DNA of 64,000 nucleotides from Auanema rhodensis (lineage: Eukaryota > Nematoda > Chromadorea > Rhabditida > Rhabditidae): the NCBI GenBank assembly GCA_964057225.1, contig OZ059896.1, forward strand, positions 12,074,501 through 12,138,500. Reading direction: 5' to 3'. A program made the position numbers and the translations under genes. The notes under the pieces are model-generated. The model made no database searches. It was not told where the DNA came from and was given only the letters and a program-made list of their open reading frames with translations. Below are positions 11,601 through 20,300 of the stretch, piece after piece. Positions within the stretch are counted from its first letter, which is position 1, and each line of letters begins with the position of its first letter.

Positions 11601-14600
11601 GGATTAGTGTTTCGTAGTCTTTCAGGAATGTCGTCGTCTGAGAGTTCCAGCGGATGTAGAAGGTTCACTGGTCGTTTGAGTTCTCTGCCTGATTCTGAAA
11701 GAAGCGTGACTTCTCTGGTCTGTCCGTTCTTGTCTGGTGAGATATGTGTGATTTTTCCAATCGGCCATTTGTACCGAGGTATCGGACTGTCGTTGATAAG
11801 TACGTATTGGTCGATTCTTGGCTGTTGATTGGAACCAGCTTTCTTCACCGAGATGTTGTTCTTGTGGTGTTCTCTTAACTCTTTGAGGTAGAGTTCGATC
11901 CATAACTCCCAGAATTTGTTTGTGCGTTGTCTGGAGGAATGGATGGCTTTTTCTGTGTCTGCTCTTGTTTGTAAGGCAGGGTTGTCGAGGTATTCTTCGT
12001 CGTCATCGTCCGAGTGGAATGAAATGTTAAGGTCCAAGTCTTTGTGAATAAAGTCACATGGTCTGATTATTTCATCTGTTCCTGTGTCGGATCCGATGTA
12101 TGTGAGTGGGCGAGTGTTGAGTGTTGCTTCACATTCAGCTAAGGTGATTGACAGTTCTTCGCTTGTTGGTATGTTCTTCATGGTTTTGTGAAGAGAGTCT
12201 TTTACTGATCGGATAAGGCGTTCGTAGAATCCTCCTTGCCAAGGGGCGTAAGGTGTTATGTTGTGCCATTTTATTTTATGGCTGTCACCTGTTTGTGTCG
12301 TGTTGGCGATGCTGAACAGTCTGTTTGCCACTTTCTGTCCTAGTTCGAATGTGGTGGCGTTGTCGCAAGTGATGCTTTCCGGATATCCTCTACGTGCCCA
12401 TATCTTCCTTAGACAGTTAAGAAATGCTTTTGTGGTAAGGTCTTCTATAACTTCTAAGTGTAGTAGGCGTGTGACTGTGCAGGTATAGATGCAACCCCAT
12501 ACTTTGTGAGGTTTGTCCTTTACCGTCAGCGGTCCGAAGTAGTCGAGGCCTATGTGTTGGAATGGTCGGCTTCGGTTGAGTCTTCTGCTGGGTATGTCGC
12601 CAGAGGGGGGGTACGTGAATGGTCGGTTGTTCATTCGTTGGCACTCTACGCATCTTCGTATGACTGAGATGGTTTGTGAGCGAAGTTGTGGTATCCAGAA
12701 TTTCTGTCGAACTTCGGCCATGGTGTGTGACGTGCTTTTGTGAAATTGGTTGTGGACGTGTTCGATAATTAAGGTGGCTGTCCTTGTTTTGGGTAAGACG
12801 ATGATAGGAAGTTTTGCACTCTCATCTAGTTCACTATTCTGCATTCGTCCGCGGCTGTGCCAAAGATGATCTTTCAACAGTGGTCTTAAGTCGTTTCGTT
12901 GTGCTGCTGTAAGACGTACGAGTAGGTTGTGTTGATGCAGATGGAGAAGGTTCAGTTCGGCTTCTTCGTAATGTGTCGGTAGTCGTTTCTCTAACAGCGA
13001 ATAATTCTCTGCGATCCATTTTTCTTGTGCTTGGATCCATGTGTTGCAGTGTTCTAGCCAGGATTCTTCGTATTCTTCAGATGTCCTAGCTGTATTCACT
13101 GTGATTTCTGGTTGAGGTAATGAGAAGAGCGGACCATTAATGGCTTTGTCAATTTGTGCTTTGGGATTCCACCAGAAATGATTTAGTAGCTCGTCTGTTG
13201 TGCAACCTCTTGTGGCAATGTCGGCTGGGTTGTCTTTGGTGTTGATGTAACCAAAGTATGTCTTGATATCCATATCTTCGATTTGGTCGATGTGGTCGTA
13301 GATTTCCTTGATTCTGTTTTGTACTAAGACTCCTGTTGTCTTCTGATCAGGTTTTCGTCTTATCCATGCTAACGTTATTTCTGAGTCCGATAAAAATGTT
13401 GTAGACAAGATTTTGATGTTGTCTTTCATTTCTTTGATGATTTTGTTGGTGTTTGTGACACCTACTGTGAGAGCTGATATTTCTGCTTTCGGGATGGTGA
13501 TGTTGGAGTTCTTTGAGTGTAGCTTGGATTTAGCGAAGATCAAGGTAGGTATGCGTGATGTGGCTGCCAGGAGGTATGTGCAGAATCCTAGGGCTGATCC
13601 GCTAGAATCTGTGCAGGTAACTAAGTGGTACTGCTGATTCGGATCTTCTGGTAGGGCTCGTTGCTGAGTTTTGTTGAAGTTGAAGTTTTCGGCTAGTGTA
13701 TGCCATGTTTTTTGGTGTTCTTCAGGCAACGTAGTGTCCCAGTCGTAATTCTCTGTCCATAGATTCTGTAGGAAGAGTCGTAGTGGGTGTAGGCATGGAC
13801 TTATCAAACCCATGGGGTCAAAGATCGATGCAATGGCTTGTGTAATACCACGTTTGGTCAGTTTTGTTTCTGGAAGCTTGGTTTGGATGATCCATTGGTC
13901 CGTTTCTGTGTCCCATGGTAATCCAAGAACTTTTGGTTTTGCTGAGGTGTTTTTCTCCTCTAGTAGTAGGTTTTTGTTGAAGTCCGGACTGTTCGTTATG
14001 AATTCTTGTAGTGTCATGTTCATTTCTGCGAATATGTCCTTTGTTTCTTGGTATCCCAGTTTGAGGTCTTCTTCTGAGTTTGTGGCAAGTAATAGGTTGT
14101 CCACGTAAAGGTTCTCTTTAATTTGGTGGGCTAGGAAGTTTTCGTTGCTTCTTTGTTCCAGATGATGACGAATTGTGGCTGCGAGGAGAAATGGCGAGGC
14201 ATTGATTCCAAAGGGAACTCTACAGAAGCGTAGGGTTCTTGTATTTTCGGTGCTCATTGGTTTGGAGATATCTCTCAGCCAAAAGAATCTTGTAGCGTCA
14301 CGTTCTGACTCGTGGAGTCTTATTTGAAGAAATGCTTTCTTTACGTCTGCTATCAGTGCCATTTTCCCGCAGCGGAAGCGTAAAATCATTCCTACTAGTG
14401 ATGGTAGGATTAGTGGTCCTTGATGGATGACGTCGTTCAGACTGGGTCTGTTCTGGTAGTGTCCGGAAGCGTCGTATACTATCCTTAGTTTGGTTGTTTC
14501 CTTTTGTGGGGTCAGAACTGCTTGATGAGCAATGTAGTGTATCGTTTGAGCGTCAGGGTATGGTTCTTCTGCTGGTTCGATTATTCCATTGTCTAGTTGT

Positions 14601-16882
14601 TCTTGAATGATTTTGTCGTATGCTGCTAGTGAATCTGGTTGTTGAGATAATTTTACGACTAGACTTATGAGGCGTCTGTGAGCAAGTGATTTGTTGTCGG
14701 GGAGAAGATTGATGTTGTCTTTCCATGGGAAGGAGACGTAATAACCATCGTCTCTTTTTTGGATGGTGGATTGGAATTGTTCCAATACTAGTTTGTCTCG
14801 TGCTTGTTTTTCTTCTTGTTCGGTTCCCGTAAATTCTTGCTGCTCCTCGATGAAGTTTTTGTTCCATGTGTCTATCGGGATAGAGGTGTTTCCAGTTATA
14901 ACTGAGAAGGCGTTGATGGATGGTTGGTCGCTTGCTTTTCCTGTTATGAAGTCTCCAAATTGTGTCTTGACTTGTATGTGGTCGTCAGAGATTGGTATAA
15001 TGGCTGTCAGAGCTTGCCACATTAAATCGGAGCCTATGAGTATGCGTGGATTGACGTAGGTTCCTTGATTTAATTTGAAGGTGGAGTTGTCTGATTTTGG
15101 AATTCGGACTGTTTTGATGGGACCCGTCAAGGTCTTTTTTGTCCAAAGGTGTGCAGTGATGTTGGAGACTGTTCCTTTGATTGTTGCTTTCACCTTTGTG
15201 AGGTGTTCAACGCTTTTTGTGTTGCCGAAAGTCTTGATTTTTACGCGTTTAGATTCTATAACGGGTAGTTGAAGTTCTTTGGCAAGTTCTTCTTCGATGA
15301 AAGATGTGTCCGATCCAGAGTCCAAGATGGCTGGGATTGTGGAAAATTTTCCATTCGTCATTATCTTGATTTCTCCTATTGGAAGGAGGGCGCTTTTGAA
15401 TTGATTGGTAGAGAACTGGGAGGAAAATTGAACCGTGTGTTCTTCGGTTTCCTCGTCATTGTAGGGTGTGCTCTCAATTAAGTTGACTTTGGTCGTCTTC
15501 TTTTTATTAGCGCATAAGATGTCGATGTGTTTTTCTCCGCATTTGGAGCATGTTCGTTTGCTTGGACATGACTCCGTGTTGTGTGTTTTGCGGAGACAGT
15601 TGATGCATCTCTTTTCCTGGTTGAGAATGGTTAGACGCTCCTTCCTCGACTTTGTTGTGTCACAGTCCCATGGGGCGTGAGGTTTCTGGCAGAAGATGCA
15701 ACTGGATGTTTTTGCTAGTTTTTTAGCTTCTGGTTTGTTGCGTTGGGAATTGTAGGTGTTCCCTGGTGGTGAGTTGTAGACTCGTGTGATTGGTTTCTCG
15801 AACCGATCTGCTGCGAAAATTTTCACCTTGTTTTGGCATCGGATATGTCGCCTTGTGATGTCTACTAGGTCTCTGATGTCAGGTGTTTTTCCCGAGGGGA
15901 ATGATTTGTAGATCTCTTGGAGAAGGTTCCCTGGTAGTTTCTTGTGTAAGATAACTACAGCGAGGGAGTTGAGTTCGGCGTTCCTGTTTCCTTCAGTTTG
16001 GCGAAAAATGCCTGCGATCTTGTCCATCATGGAGAGGAGGTCATGCTGGTTGGATGTTCTCGCTTGTATCTGGAGAAATTCCAGCATGAGATGTTGTGTG
16101 ATGTTGTCGTTATCATCATATAGATCCTGCAGGTGATGTACTGCGCTGAAGTAGTAGTCTTCATCCGTTGGGAATGAAGCTATTTGTGAAGCTGCTTCTC
16201 CTGTTAATGACTGGCGAAGGTAGTTAAACTTTTCTATGGTGGGCATGTTCGATGAGTGTATGAGTGTGTGGAACAAGCACCAAAAGTTTTTCCAGCTTTT
16301 CACGTTGCCATCGAAGCGTGGGATATCGACAGGTTTGAGTGTTGGCCGTGATCGATATGTTTCCCAGCTTCGAGGTTGTGTGGCGTGTGTGAGTTCAGCA
16401 GTTCCAATGAGGTGGTGCTCAGAGGGCTGTGAACTGTCTGTGTGTGTTGGGTCAGGGCTGTTCTCAGTGTGGTTGAGACCCTTCAGGTAGTTGACTTGTT
16501 CTTGTATGTCGTTACTGTATGACAGTAGGGTAGAGATGTGTTTCCGCAGAGTTTCTTCGTTCTTCGTGATCCGACTTTGGTCCTCGGGGCGTAGGTCGGT
16601 TGGGATGTGTTTCATCTCGTCCATCAGTTTGTTGATGGCGAGGATGTCCCCATTGATGTTTGAAATCTCCCTTTCACGGGTGTCAATCATGCTTGGGGTT
16701 TTGTTGGAGGTATTAGTAACTTGACGTACCGCATATGATTTCCTCCTTGCGTCGTTGTCCTTGAGCTTAGCGAGTAATAATGAGCAGCTGCTGTTCCATT
16801 GTTCGGCGCGAGTTTCTTCGTTGGACTCGGCTTGATGCACCATGTCGTTTTGTCCTCTAGTTGGAGAGCGAATAACGGGCAT
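8633..16882 (-). CDS. Gag-Pol-Env polyprotein of BEL/Pao retrotransposon (2,749 aa)
   Basis: One uninterrupted ORF encodes all retroelement proteins. The Gag DUF1759-like region starts near residue 180, followed by three zinc knuckles at 395-460 (CX2CX3-4HX4C). The aspartic protease has its DSG at D521. Reverse transcriptase has D846 and a YVDN box at 926-929. RNase H residues are D1092, E1134, D1166 and D1221. Integrase has a zinc site (H1377, H1381, C1411, C1414) and catalytic D1447, D1507 and E1554 (46 residues between the last two), then a DUF5641-like C-terminal domain (about 1640-1740). Env follows: a signal-like stretch 1786-1804, a Cys-rich ectodomain, a membrane segment from about 1900, a second signal-like stretch 1957-1974, and a G2-like class II fusion glycoprotein with a Gly/Cys/aromatic loop near 2099-2107. 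Membrane segments lie at about 2425-2480. A third signal-like stretch precedes C2508 and a coiled-coil tail. The first ATG lies in the 5' LTR; M14 spans the LTR edge. No frameshift or stop separates gag, pol and env. Confidence 0.95.
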   Translation of the reverse strand: MPVIRSPTRGQNDMVHQAESNEETRAEQWNSSCSLLLAKLKDNDARRKSYAVRQVTNTSNKTPSMIDTREREISNINGDILAINKLMDEMKHIPTDLRPEDQSRITKNEETLRKHISTLLSYSNDIQEQVNYLKGLNHTENSPDPTHTDSSQPSEHHLIGTAELTHATQPRSWETYRSRPTLKPVDIPRFDGNVKSWKNFWCLFHTLIHSSNMPTIEKFNYLRQSLTGEAASQIASFPTDEDYYFSAVHHLQDLYDDNDNITQHLMLEFLQIQARTSNQHDLLSMMDKIAGIFRQTEGNRNAELNSLAVVILHKKLPGNLLQEIYKSFPSGKTPDIRDLVDITRRHIRCQNKVKIFAADRFEKPITRVYNSPPGNTYNSQRNKPEAKKLAKTSSCIFCQKPHAPWDCDTTKSRKERLTILNQEKRCINCLRKTHNTESCPSKRTCSKCGEKHIDILCANKKKTTKVNLIESTPYNDEETEEHTVQFSSQFSTNQFKSALLPIGEIKIMTNGKFSTIPAILDSGSDTSFIEEELAKELQLPVIESKRVKIKTFGNTKSVEHLTKVKATIKGTVSNITAHLWTKKTLTGPIKTVRIPKSDNSTFKLNQGTYVNPRILIGSDLMWQALTAIIPISDDHIQVKTQFGDFITGKASDQPSINAFSVITGNTSIPIDTWNKNFIEEQQEFTGTEQEEKQARDKLVLEQFQSTIQKRDDGYYVSFPWKDNINLLPDNKSLAHRRLISLVVKLSQQPDSLAAYDKIIQEQLDNGIIEPAEEPYPDAQTIHYIAHQAVLTPQKETTKLRIVYDASGHYQNRPSLNDVIHQGPLILPSLVGMILRFRCGKMALIADVKKAFLQIRLHESERDATRFFWLRDISKPMSTENTRTLRFCRVPFGINASPFLLAATIRHHLEQRSNENFLAHQIKENLYVDNLLLATNSEEDLKLGYQETKDIFAEMNMTLQEFITNSPDFNKNLLLEEKNTSAKPKVLGLPWDTETDQWIIQTKLPETKLTKRGITQAIASIFDPMGLISPCLHPLRLFLQNLWTENYDWDTTLPEEHQKTWHTLAENFNFNKTQQRALPEDPNQQYHLVTCTDSSGSALGFCTYLLAATSRIPTLIFAKSKLHSKNSNITIPKAEISALTVGVTNTNKIIKEMKDNIKILSTTFLSDSEITLAWIRRKPDQKTTGVLVQNRIKEIYDHIDQIEDMDIKTYFGYINTKDNPADIATRGCTTDELLNHFWWNPKAQIDKAINGPLFSLPQPEITVNTARTSEEYEESWLEHCNTWIQAQEKWIAENYSLLEKRLPTHYEEAELNLLHLHQHNLLVRLTAAQRNDLRPLLKDHLWHSRGRMQNSELDESAKLPIIVLPKTRTATLIIEHVHNQFHKSTSHTMAEVRQKFWIPQLRSQTISVIRRCVECQRMNNRPFTYPPSGDIPSRRLNRSRPFQHIGLDYFGPLTVKDKPHKVWGCIYTCTVTRLLHLEVIEDLTTKAFLNCLRKIWARRGYPESITCDNATTFELGQKVANRLFSIANTTQTGDSHKIKWHNITPYAPWQGGFYERLIRSVKDSLHKTMKNIPTSEELSITLAECEATLNTRPLTYIGSDTGTDEIIRPCDFIHKDLDLNISFHSDDDDEEYLDNPALQTRADTEKAIHSSRQRTNKFWELWIELYLKELREHHKNNISVKKAGSNQQPRIDQYVLINDSPIPRYKWPIGKITHISPDKNGQTREVTLLSESGRELKRPVNLLHPLELSDDDIPERLRNTNPSRDVPPIRQSNPRNVPRLWYGEQRTNLFTYLSIFSILLPIISATPTISCNYQGVQIQGISTNNQQVCIHNTCYNNSHDGNLIFPPADILTNYDVSWTFQHNSRIHHMMITCPAVHFCSTVTCTFCTATLFNPSCWPWTSMLLLTFLTYMLTALCYGILYTPWVIGKPIRLWIRLCTTIIMTIIKTIRHTRQPRPHKSAIPLLALMSLIQVTFSCQELAITSSEQSTCIQEKCHIQTTHNLNISPYTQEACLTLSNNQDNISFLRIQWIKTNYKCETRSLYFTRESKTHVQDSKRCPHTGSCQEEKCSNITPNSTVSELHIANQYPGTTHCTESCGGIGCGCFYPSSGCLFYRTYQKPTDTSIYEVYDCNSWTPTTDLSLTYRNGSTTISKNVTLYSDVPKHIYPFTLTITSLSPPVIPAMQYKFIRNLTRTAIWNQQPMLSCPSRRDAINMNCNATPTCVCTPAEDQVNCQCHETSITSAFTNVQSAIPMLTPSYMIMNEERNLRININSNMLTVIHIKIDGEFHTSSSQDSTHCNIQDSPLTGCYNCNRGAQASITCTSPQPTLAAIQCGESAFMTQCSPQGTTNSIQLPITSASPRITCTYTCGTQENTFLLSGMLYYVNTLQDLRSHYILGNHSSLQETAFTFSWPDITHFYNIYQEWYKALATCLLIAIIAFTFSYYIITTYATRLALGTAHYMAAATCYIFLIPLRVFIIFWRQLLLLKSRKTHILVVFILFTMSLANTRACEINLVLQRSQERCDSFLKLTREKRIECLKELTQHMDQSLRDFYKTEASELSDKSNLINSAATALKNFIRLKDFLNTARTHHVFQNEQDKLKPFGNERRLNELMKSIQREHIPAINGDKMPYNSSTIKRDGEAPGCPQPKGNIIVVEAQPELKEILEELKHMRSENKRMTSVLIEQLDQQKKFDSLKKELKEIKELLAKGIQAKPRVSKETQTTGRIKTRKEMEQEILPTKRNKTQAAIITI
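16834..16842 (-). other. Primer-binding site, tRNA-Gly type
   Basis: In element sense TGGTGCATC directly follows the CA end of the 5' LTR with no spacer. It is complementary to a tRNA 3' end reading GATGCACCA, the ending I recall for tRNA-Gly(GCC) in animals. The match stops after 9 nt, so a longer primer match is not supported. The site lies inside the ORF, encoding residues from M14 onward. Confidence 0.75.
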
Positions 16883-16899
16883 TTGTGGTTCAGTGGTAG
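16879..16899 (-). promoter_or_regulatory. U5 segment complementary to the 5' end and D-arm of tRNA-Gly
   Basis: The plus strand contains GCAT at 16879-16882 and, after two bases, the 15-mer GTGGTTCAGTGGTAG at 16885-16899. These match the 5' acceptor strand and D-arm (A-box region) of animal tRNA-Gly(GCC) as I recall it, with one or two mismatches in 21. Because the element is on the minus strand, its RNA carries the complement and could pair with the same tRNA that the primer-binding site selects. The ORF's first ATG (16880-16882) is part of the pairing region. The similarity stops after TAG, so this is not a tRNA gene. The other two LTRs carry the same segment at 8112-8132 and 62722-62742. 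Confidence 0.6.
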
Positions 16900-16949
16900 T
16901 GGAATATTAGTCCAAGTAATAGGCAATAGACGCGAGTACAAGAGAAGAG

Positions 16950-16955
16950 TTTATT
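16950..16955 (-). promoter_or_regulatory. AATAAA motif in the 5' LTR
   Basis: Same hexamer as in the 3' LTR. In the 5' LTR it would have to be bypassed for full-length transcription, as in other LTR elements whose R region includes the signal. Confidence 0.45.
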
Positions 16956-17061
16956 ATCGGCGATACGAATACAATACGAGTAAAATAGAAATAAATTGAC
17001 GGGAAGATGATAGCGGTGGCAGAATGATATTGAGACATGATTTAGAAGAATTATTGCGGGT

Positions 17062-17068
17062 TTATATA
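17062..17068 (-). promoter_or_regulatory. LTR TATA box
   Basis: Sense TATATAA within AGTATATAAACCC, about 180 nt upstream of the ORF start. Transcription would begin about 30 nt downstream, near 17035, leaving roughly 150 nt of leader. It is the only good TATA motif in this orientation in the LTR. Confidence 0.6.
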
Positions 17069-17375
17069 CTAGGTCCCCGGAAGTGATAGATAATGTATTA
17101 ATTGTAGAAAGCGAGAGGAGGGGTCTAAATCCTATGTGATTCATCCCCCTTGCAAGTGGGCGACGGCTATCGCGCCTAAGATCTTGCCTAATGGATCAGA
17201 TGGCAAAGGGCGATAGGTGATTCATCGGCAAATCGGCCGTTGGTGACAACTTACAGGATTATCGATTAGATAGTTGAGGATAATGGATAGTACAAAGAGA
17301 GGACAATAAAGAAGTACAATTGAACTTAAACTAAGGAGGAACACTATTATCACGGGATGAGAGTGCTTCAGCACA

Positions 17376-17380
17376 ATATT
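17376..17380. repeat. Target site duplication (right copy)
   Basis: ATATT immediately after the LTR end GCACA, identical to 8071-8075. The satellite resumes in the correct register (TCTACCGC follows). Confidence 0.95.
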
Positions 17381-20300
17381 TCTACCGCTATTTCATAATT
17401 TCATTTTTTAAATTTTTAATCATTAAAAAACATTTAAATTTCAATATTGTGATGCTCAAAAACTGAAACAGTTGAATATTTTGTATTTTCTAAACCATTT
17501 TACTTCATATCTTTCATTTAATTCCATATTTTAAACAATTTTATATTTCTACCACGAATTCATAACTTCATTTTTTAAATTTTTAATCATTAAAAAAAAT
17601 TTAAATTTCAATATTGTGATGCTCAAAAACTGAAACAGTTGAATATTTTGTATTTTCTAAACCATTTTACTCCATCTATTTTATTTAATCCCACATTTCA
17701 AACAATTTTATATTTCTACCGCTATTTCATAATTTCATTTTTTAAATTTTTAATCATTAAAAAACATTTAAATTTCAATATTGTGATGCTCAAAAACTGA
17801 AACATTTAAATATTTTGTATTTTCTAAACCATTTCACTCCATCTCTTTCATTTAATTCCATATTTTAAACAATTTTATATTTCTACCACGAATTCATAAC
17901 TTCATTTTTTAAATTTTTAATCATTAAAAAACATTTAAATTTCAATATTGTGATGCTCAAAAACTGAAACATTTAAATATTTTGTATTTTCTAAACCATT
18001 TCACTCCATCTCTTTCATTTAATTCCATATTTTAAACAATTTTATATTTCTACCACGAATTCATAACTTCATTTTTTAAATTTTTGATCATTAAAAAACA
18101 TTTAAATTTCAATATTGTGATGCTCAAAAACTGAAACAGTTGAATATTTTGTAATTTCTAAACCATTTTACTCCATCGCTTTTATTTAATCCCATATTTT
18201 AAACAATTTTATATTTCTACCGCTATTTCATAATTTCATTTTTTAAATTTTTAATCATTAAAAAACATGTAAATTTCAATATTGTGATGCTCAAAAACTG
18301 AAACAGTTCAATATTTTGTAATTTCTAAACCATTTTACTCCATCGCTTTTATTTAATTCCATATTTTAAACAATTTTATATTTCTACCGCTATTTCATAA
18401 TTTCATTTTTTAAATTTTTAATCATTAAAAAACATTTAAATTTCAATATTGTGATGCTCAAAAACTGAAACATTTAAATATTTTGTATTTTCTAAACCAT
18501 TTCACTCCATCTCTTTCATTTAATTCCATATTTTAAACAATTTTATATTTCTACCGCGAATTCATAACTTCATTTTTTAAATTTTTGATCATTAAAAAAC
18601 ATTTAAATTTCAATGTTGTGATGCTCAAAAACTGAAACAGTTGAATATTTTGTAATTTCTAAACCATTTTACTCCATCTCTTTCATTTAATTCCATATTT
18701 TAAACAATTTTATATTTCTACCACAAATTCATAACTTCATTTTTTAAATTTTTAATCATTAAAAAACATTTAAATTTCAATATTGTGATGCTCAAAAACT
18801 GAAACATTTAAATATTTTGTATTTTCTAAACCATTTCACTCCATCTCTTTCATTTAATTCCATATTTTAAACAATTTTATATTTCTACCACGAATTCATA
18901 ACTTCATTTTTTAAATTTTTGATCATTAAAAAACATTTAAATTTCAATATTGTGATGCTCAAAAACTGAAACAGTTAAATATTTTGTATTTTCTAAACCA
19001 TTTCACTCCATCTCTTTCATTTAATTCCATATTATAAACAATTTTATATTTCTACCACGAATTCATAACTTCATTTTTTAAATTTTTAATCATTAAAAAA
19101 CATTTAAATTTCAATATTGTGATGCTCAAAAACTGAAACATTTAAATATTTTGTATTTTCTAAACCATTTTACTCCATCGCTTTTATTTAATCCCATATT
19201 TTAAACAATTTTATATTTCTACCACGAATTCATAACTTCATTTTTTAAATTTTTGATCATTAAAAAACATTTAAATTTCAATATTGTGATGCTCAAAAAC
19301 TGAAACAGTTGAATATTTTGTATTTTCTAAACCATTTTACTCCATCGCTTTTATATTTCTACCGCTATTTCATAAATTCATTTTTTAAATTTTTAATCAT
19401 TAAAAAACATATAAATTTCAATATTGTGATGCTCAAAAACTGAAACATTTAAATATTTTGTATTTTCTAAACCATTTCACTCCATCTCTTTCATTTAATT
19501 CCATATTTTAAACAATTTTATATTTCTACCACGAATTCATAACTTCATTTTTTAAATTTTTGATCATTAAAAAACATTTAAATTTCAATATTGTGATGCT
19601 CAAAAACTGAAACAGTTGAATATTTTGTATTTTCTAAACCATTTCACTCCATCTCTTCCATTTAATTCCATATTTTAAACAATTTTATATTTCTACCACG
19701 AATTCATATTTTCATTTTTTAAATTTTTAATCATTAAAAAACATTTAAATTTCAATATTGTGATGCTCAAAAACTAAAACAGTTGAATATTTTGTAATTT
19801 CTAAACCATTTTACTCCATCGCTTTTATTTAATCCCATATTTTAAACAATTTTATATTTCTACCACGAATTCATAACTTCATTTTTTAAATTTTTAATCA
19901 TTAAAAAACATTTAAATTTCAATATTGTGATGCTCAAAAACTGAAACAGTTGAATATTTTGTAATTTCTAAACCATTTTACTCCATCTCTTTCATTTAAT
20001 TCCATATTTTAAACAATTTTATATTTCTACCACGAATTCATAACTTCATTTTTTAAATTTTTAATCATTAAAAAACATTTAAATTTCAATATTGTGATGC
20101 TCAAAAACTGAAACAGTTGAATATTTTGTATTTTCTAAACCATTTTACTCCATCTATTTTATTTAATCCCATATTTTAAACAATTTTATATTTCTACCGC
20201 TATTTCATAATTTCATTTTTTAAATTTTTAATCATTAAAAAACATTTAAATTTCAATATTGTGATGCTCAAAAACTGAAACATTTAAATATTTTGTATTT

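Larger units (their letters stand above)
8076..17375 (-). mobile_element. Complete BEL/Pao LTR retrotransposon with envelope, 9,300 bp
   Basis: The element runs right to left: 5' LTR 16843-17375, primer-binding site 16834-16842, one gag-pol-env ORF 8633-16882, a 24-nt untranslated gap with a weak polypurine tract, and 3' LTR 8076-8608. The LTRs are both 533 bp, begin and end TG...CA, and read as identical by eye. The target duplication is a perfect ATATT. BEL/Pao identity comes from the domain order (Gag, protease, RT, RNase H, integrase), the Gag knuckle pattern, the Pao-type RT/RNase H region and the element-type C-terminal domain after integrase. The G2-like envelope points to the nematode lineage of these elements. 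Its GC content contrasts sharply with the surrounding satellite. It looks recently inserted and coding-competent, although activity is not proven. Confidence 0.96.
16843..17375 (-). repeat. 5' LTR of the complete element
   Basis: 533 bp, the promoter-bearing LTR for the ORF. Reading in element sense: U3 from 17375, TATATAA at 17068-17062, AATAAA at 16955-16950, the tRNA-Gly-complementary segment 16899-16879 containing the ORF start codon, and CGACA at the end. By eye identical to the 3' LTR, which implies very little time since insertion. Confidence 0.96.

Noticed and set aside
11695..16735. A gag-to-env intron from GTACGT (about 16731) to TTTCAG (11695)
   Set aside because: The motifs look plausible, but the donor is in phase 0 and the acceptor in phase 1, so joining them would not keep the Env frame. 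Not annotated.
8661..16999. Numerous plus-strand and out-of-frame ORFs of 60-144 codons within the element
   Set aside because: They lie in other frames of the long polyprotein ORF, share no known domains and have no independent support.
16890..17144. 84-codon ORF inside each LTR (also at 8123-8377 and 62733-62987)
   Set aside because: It spans the TATA box, so most of it would lie upstream of or across the transcript start, and it has no recognisable domain. The LTR in the second copy changes two adjacent codons within it. Most likely a chance ORF.
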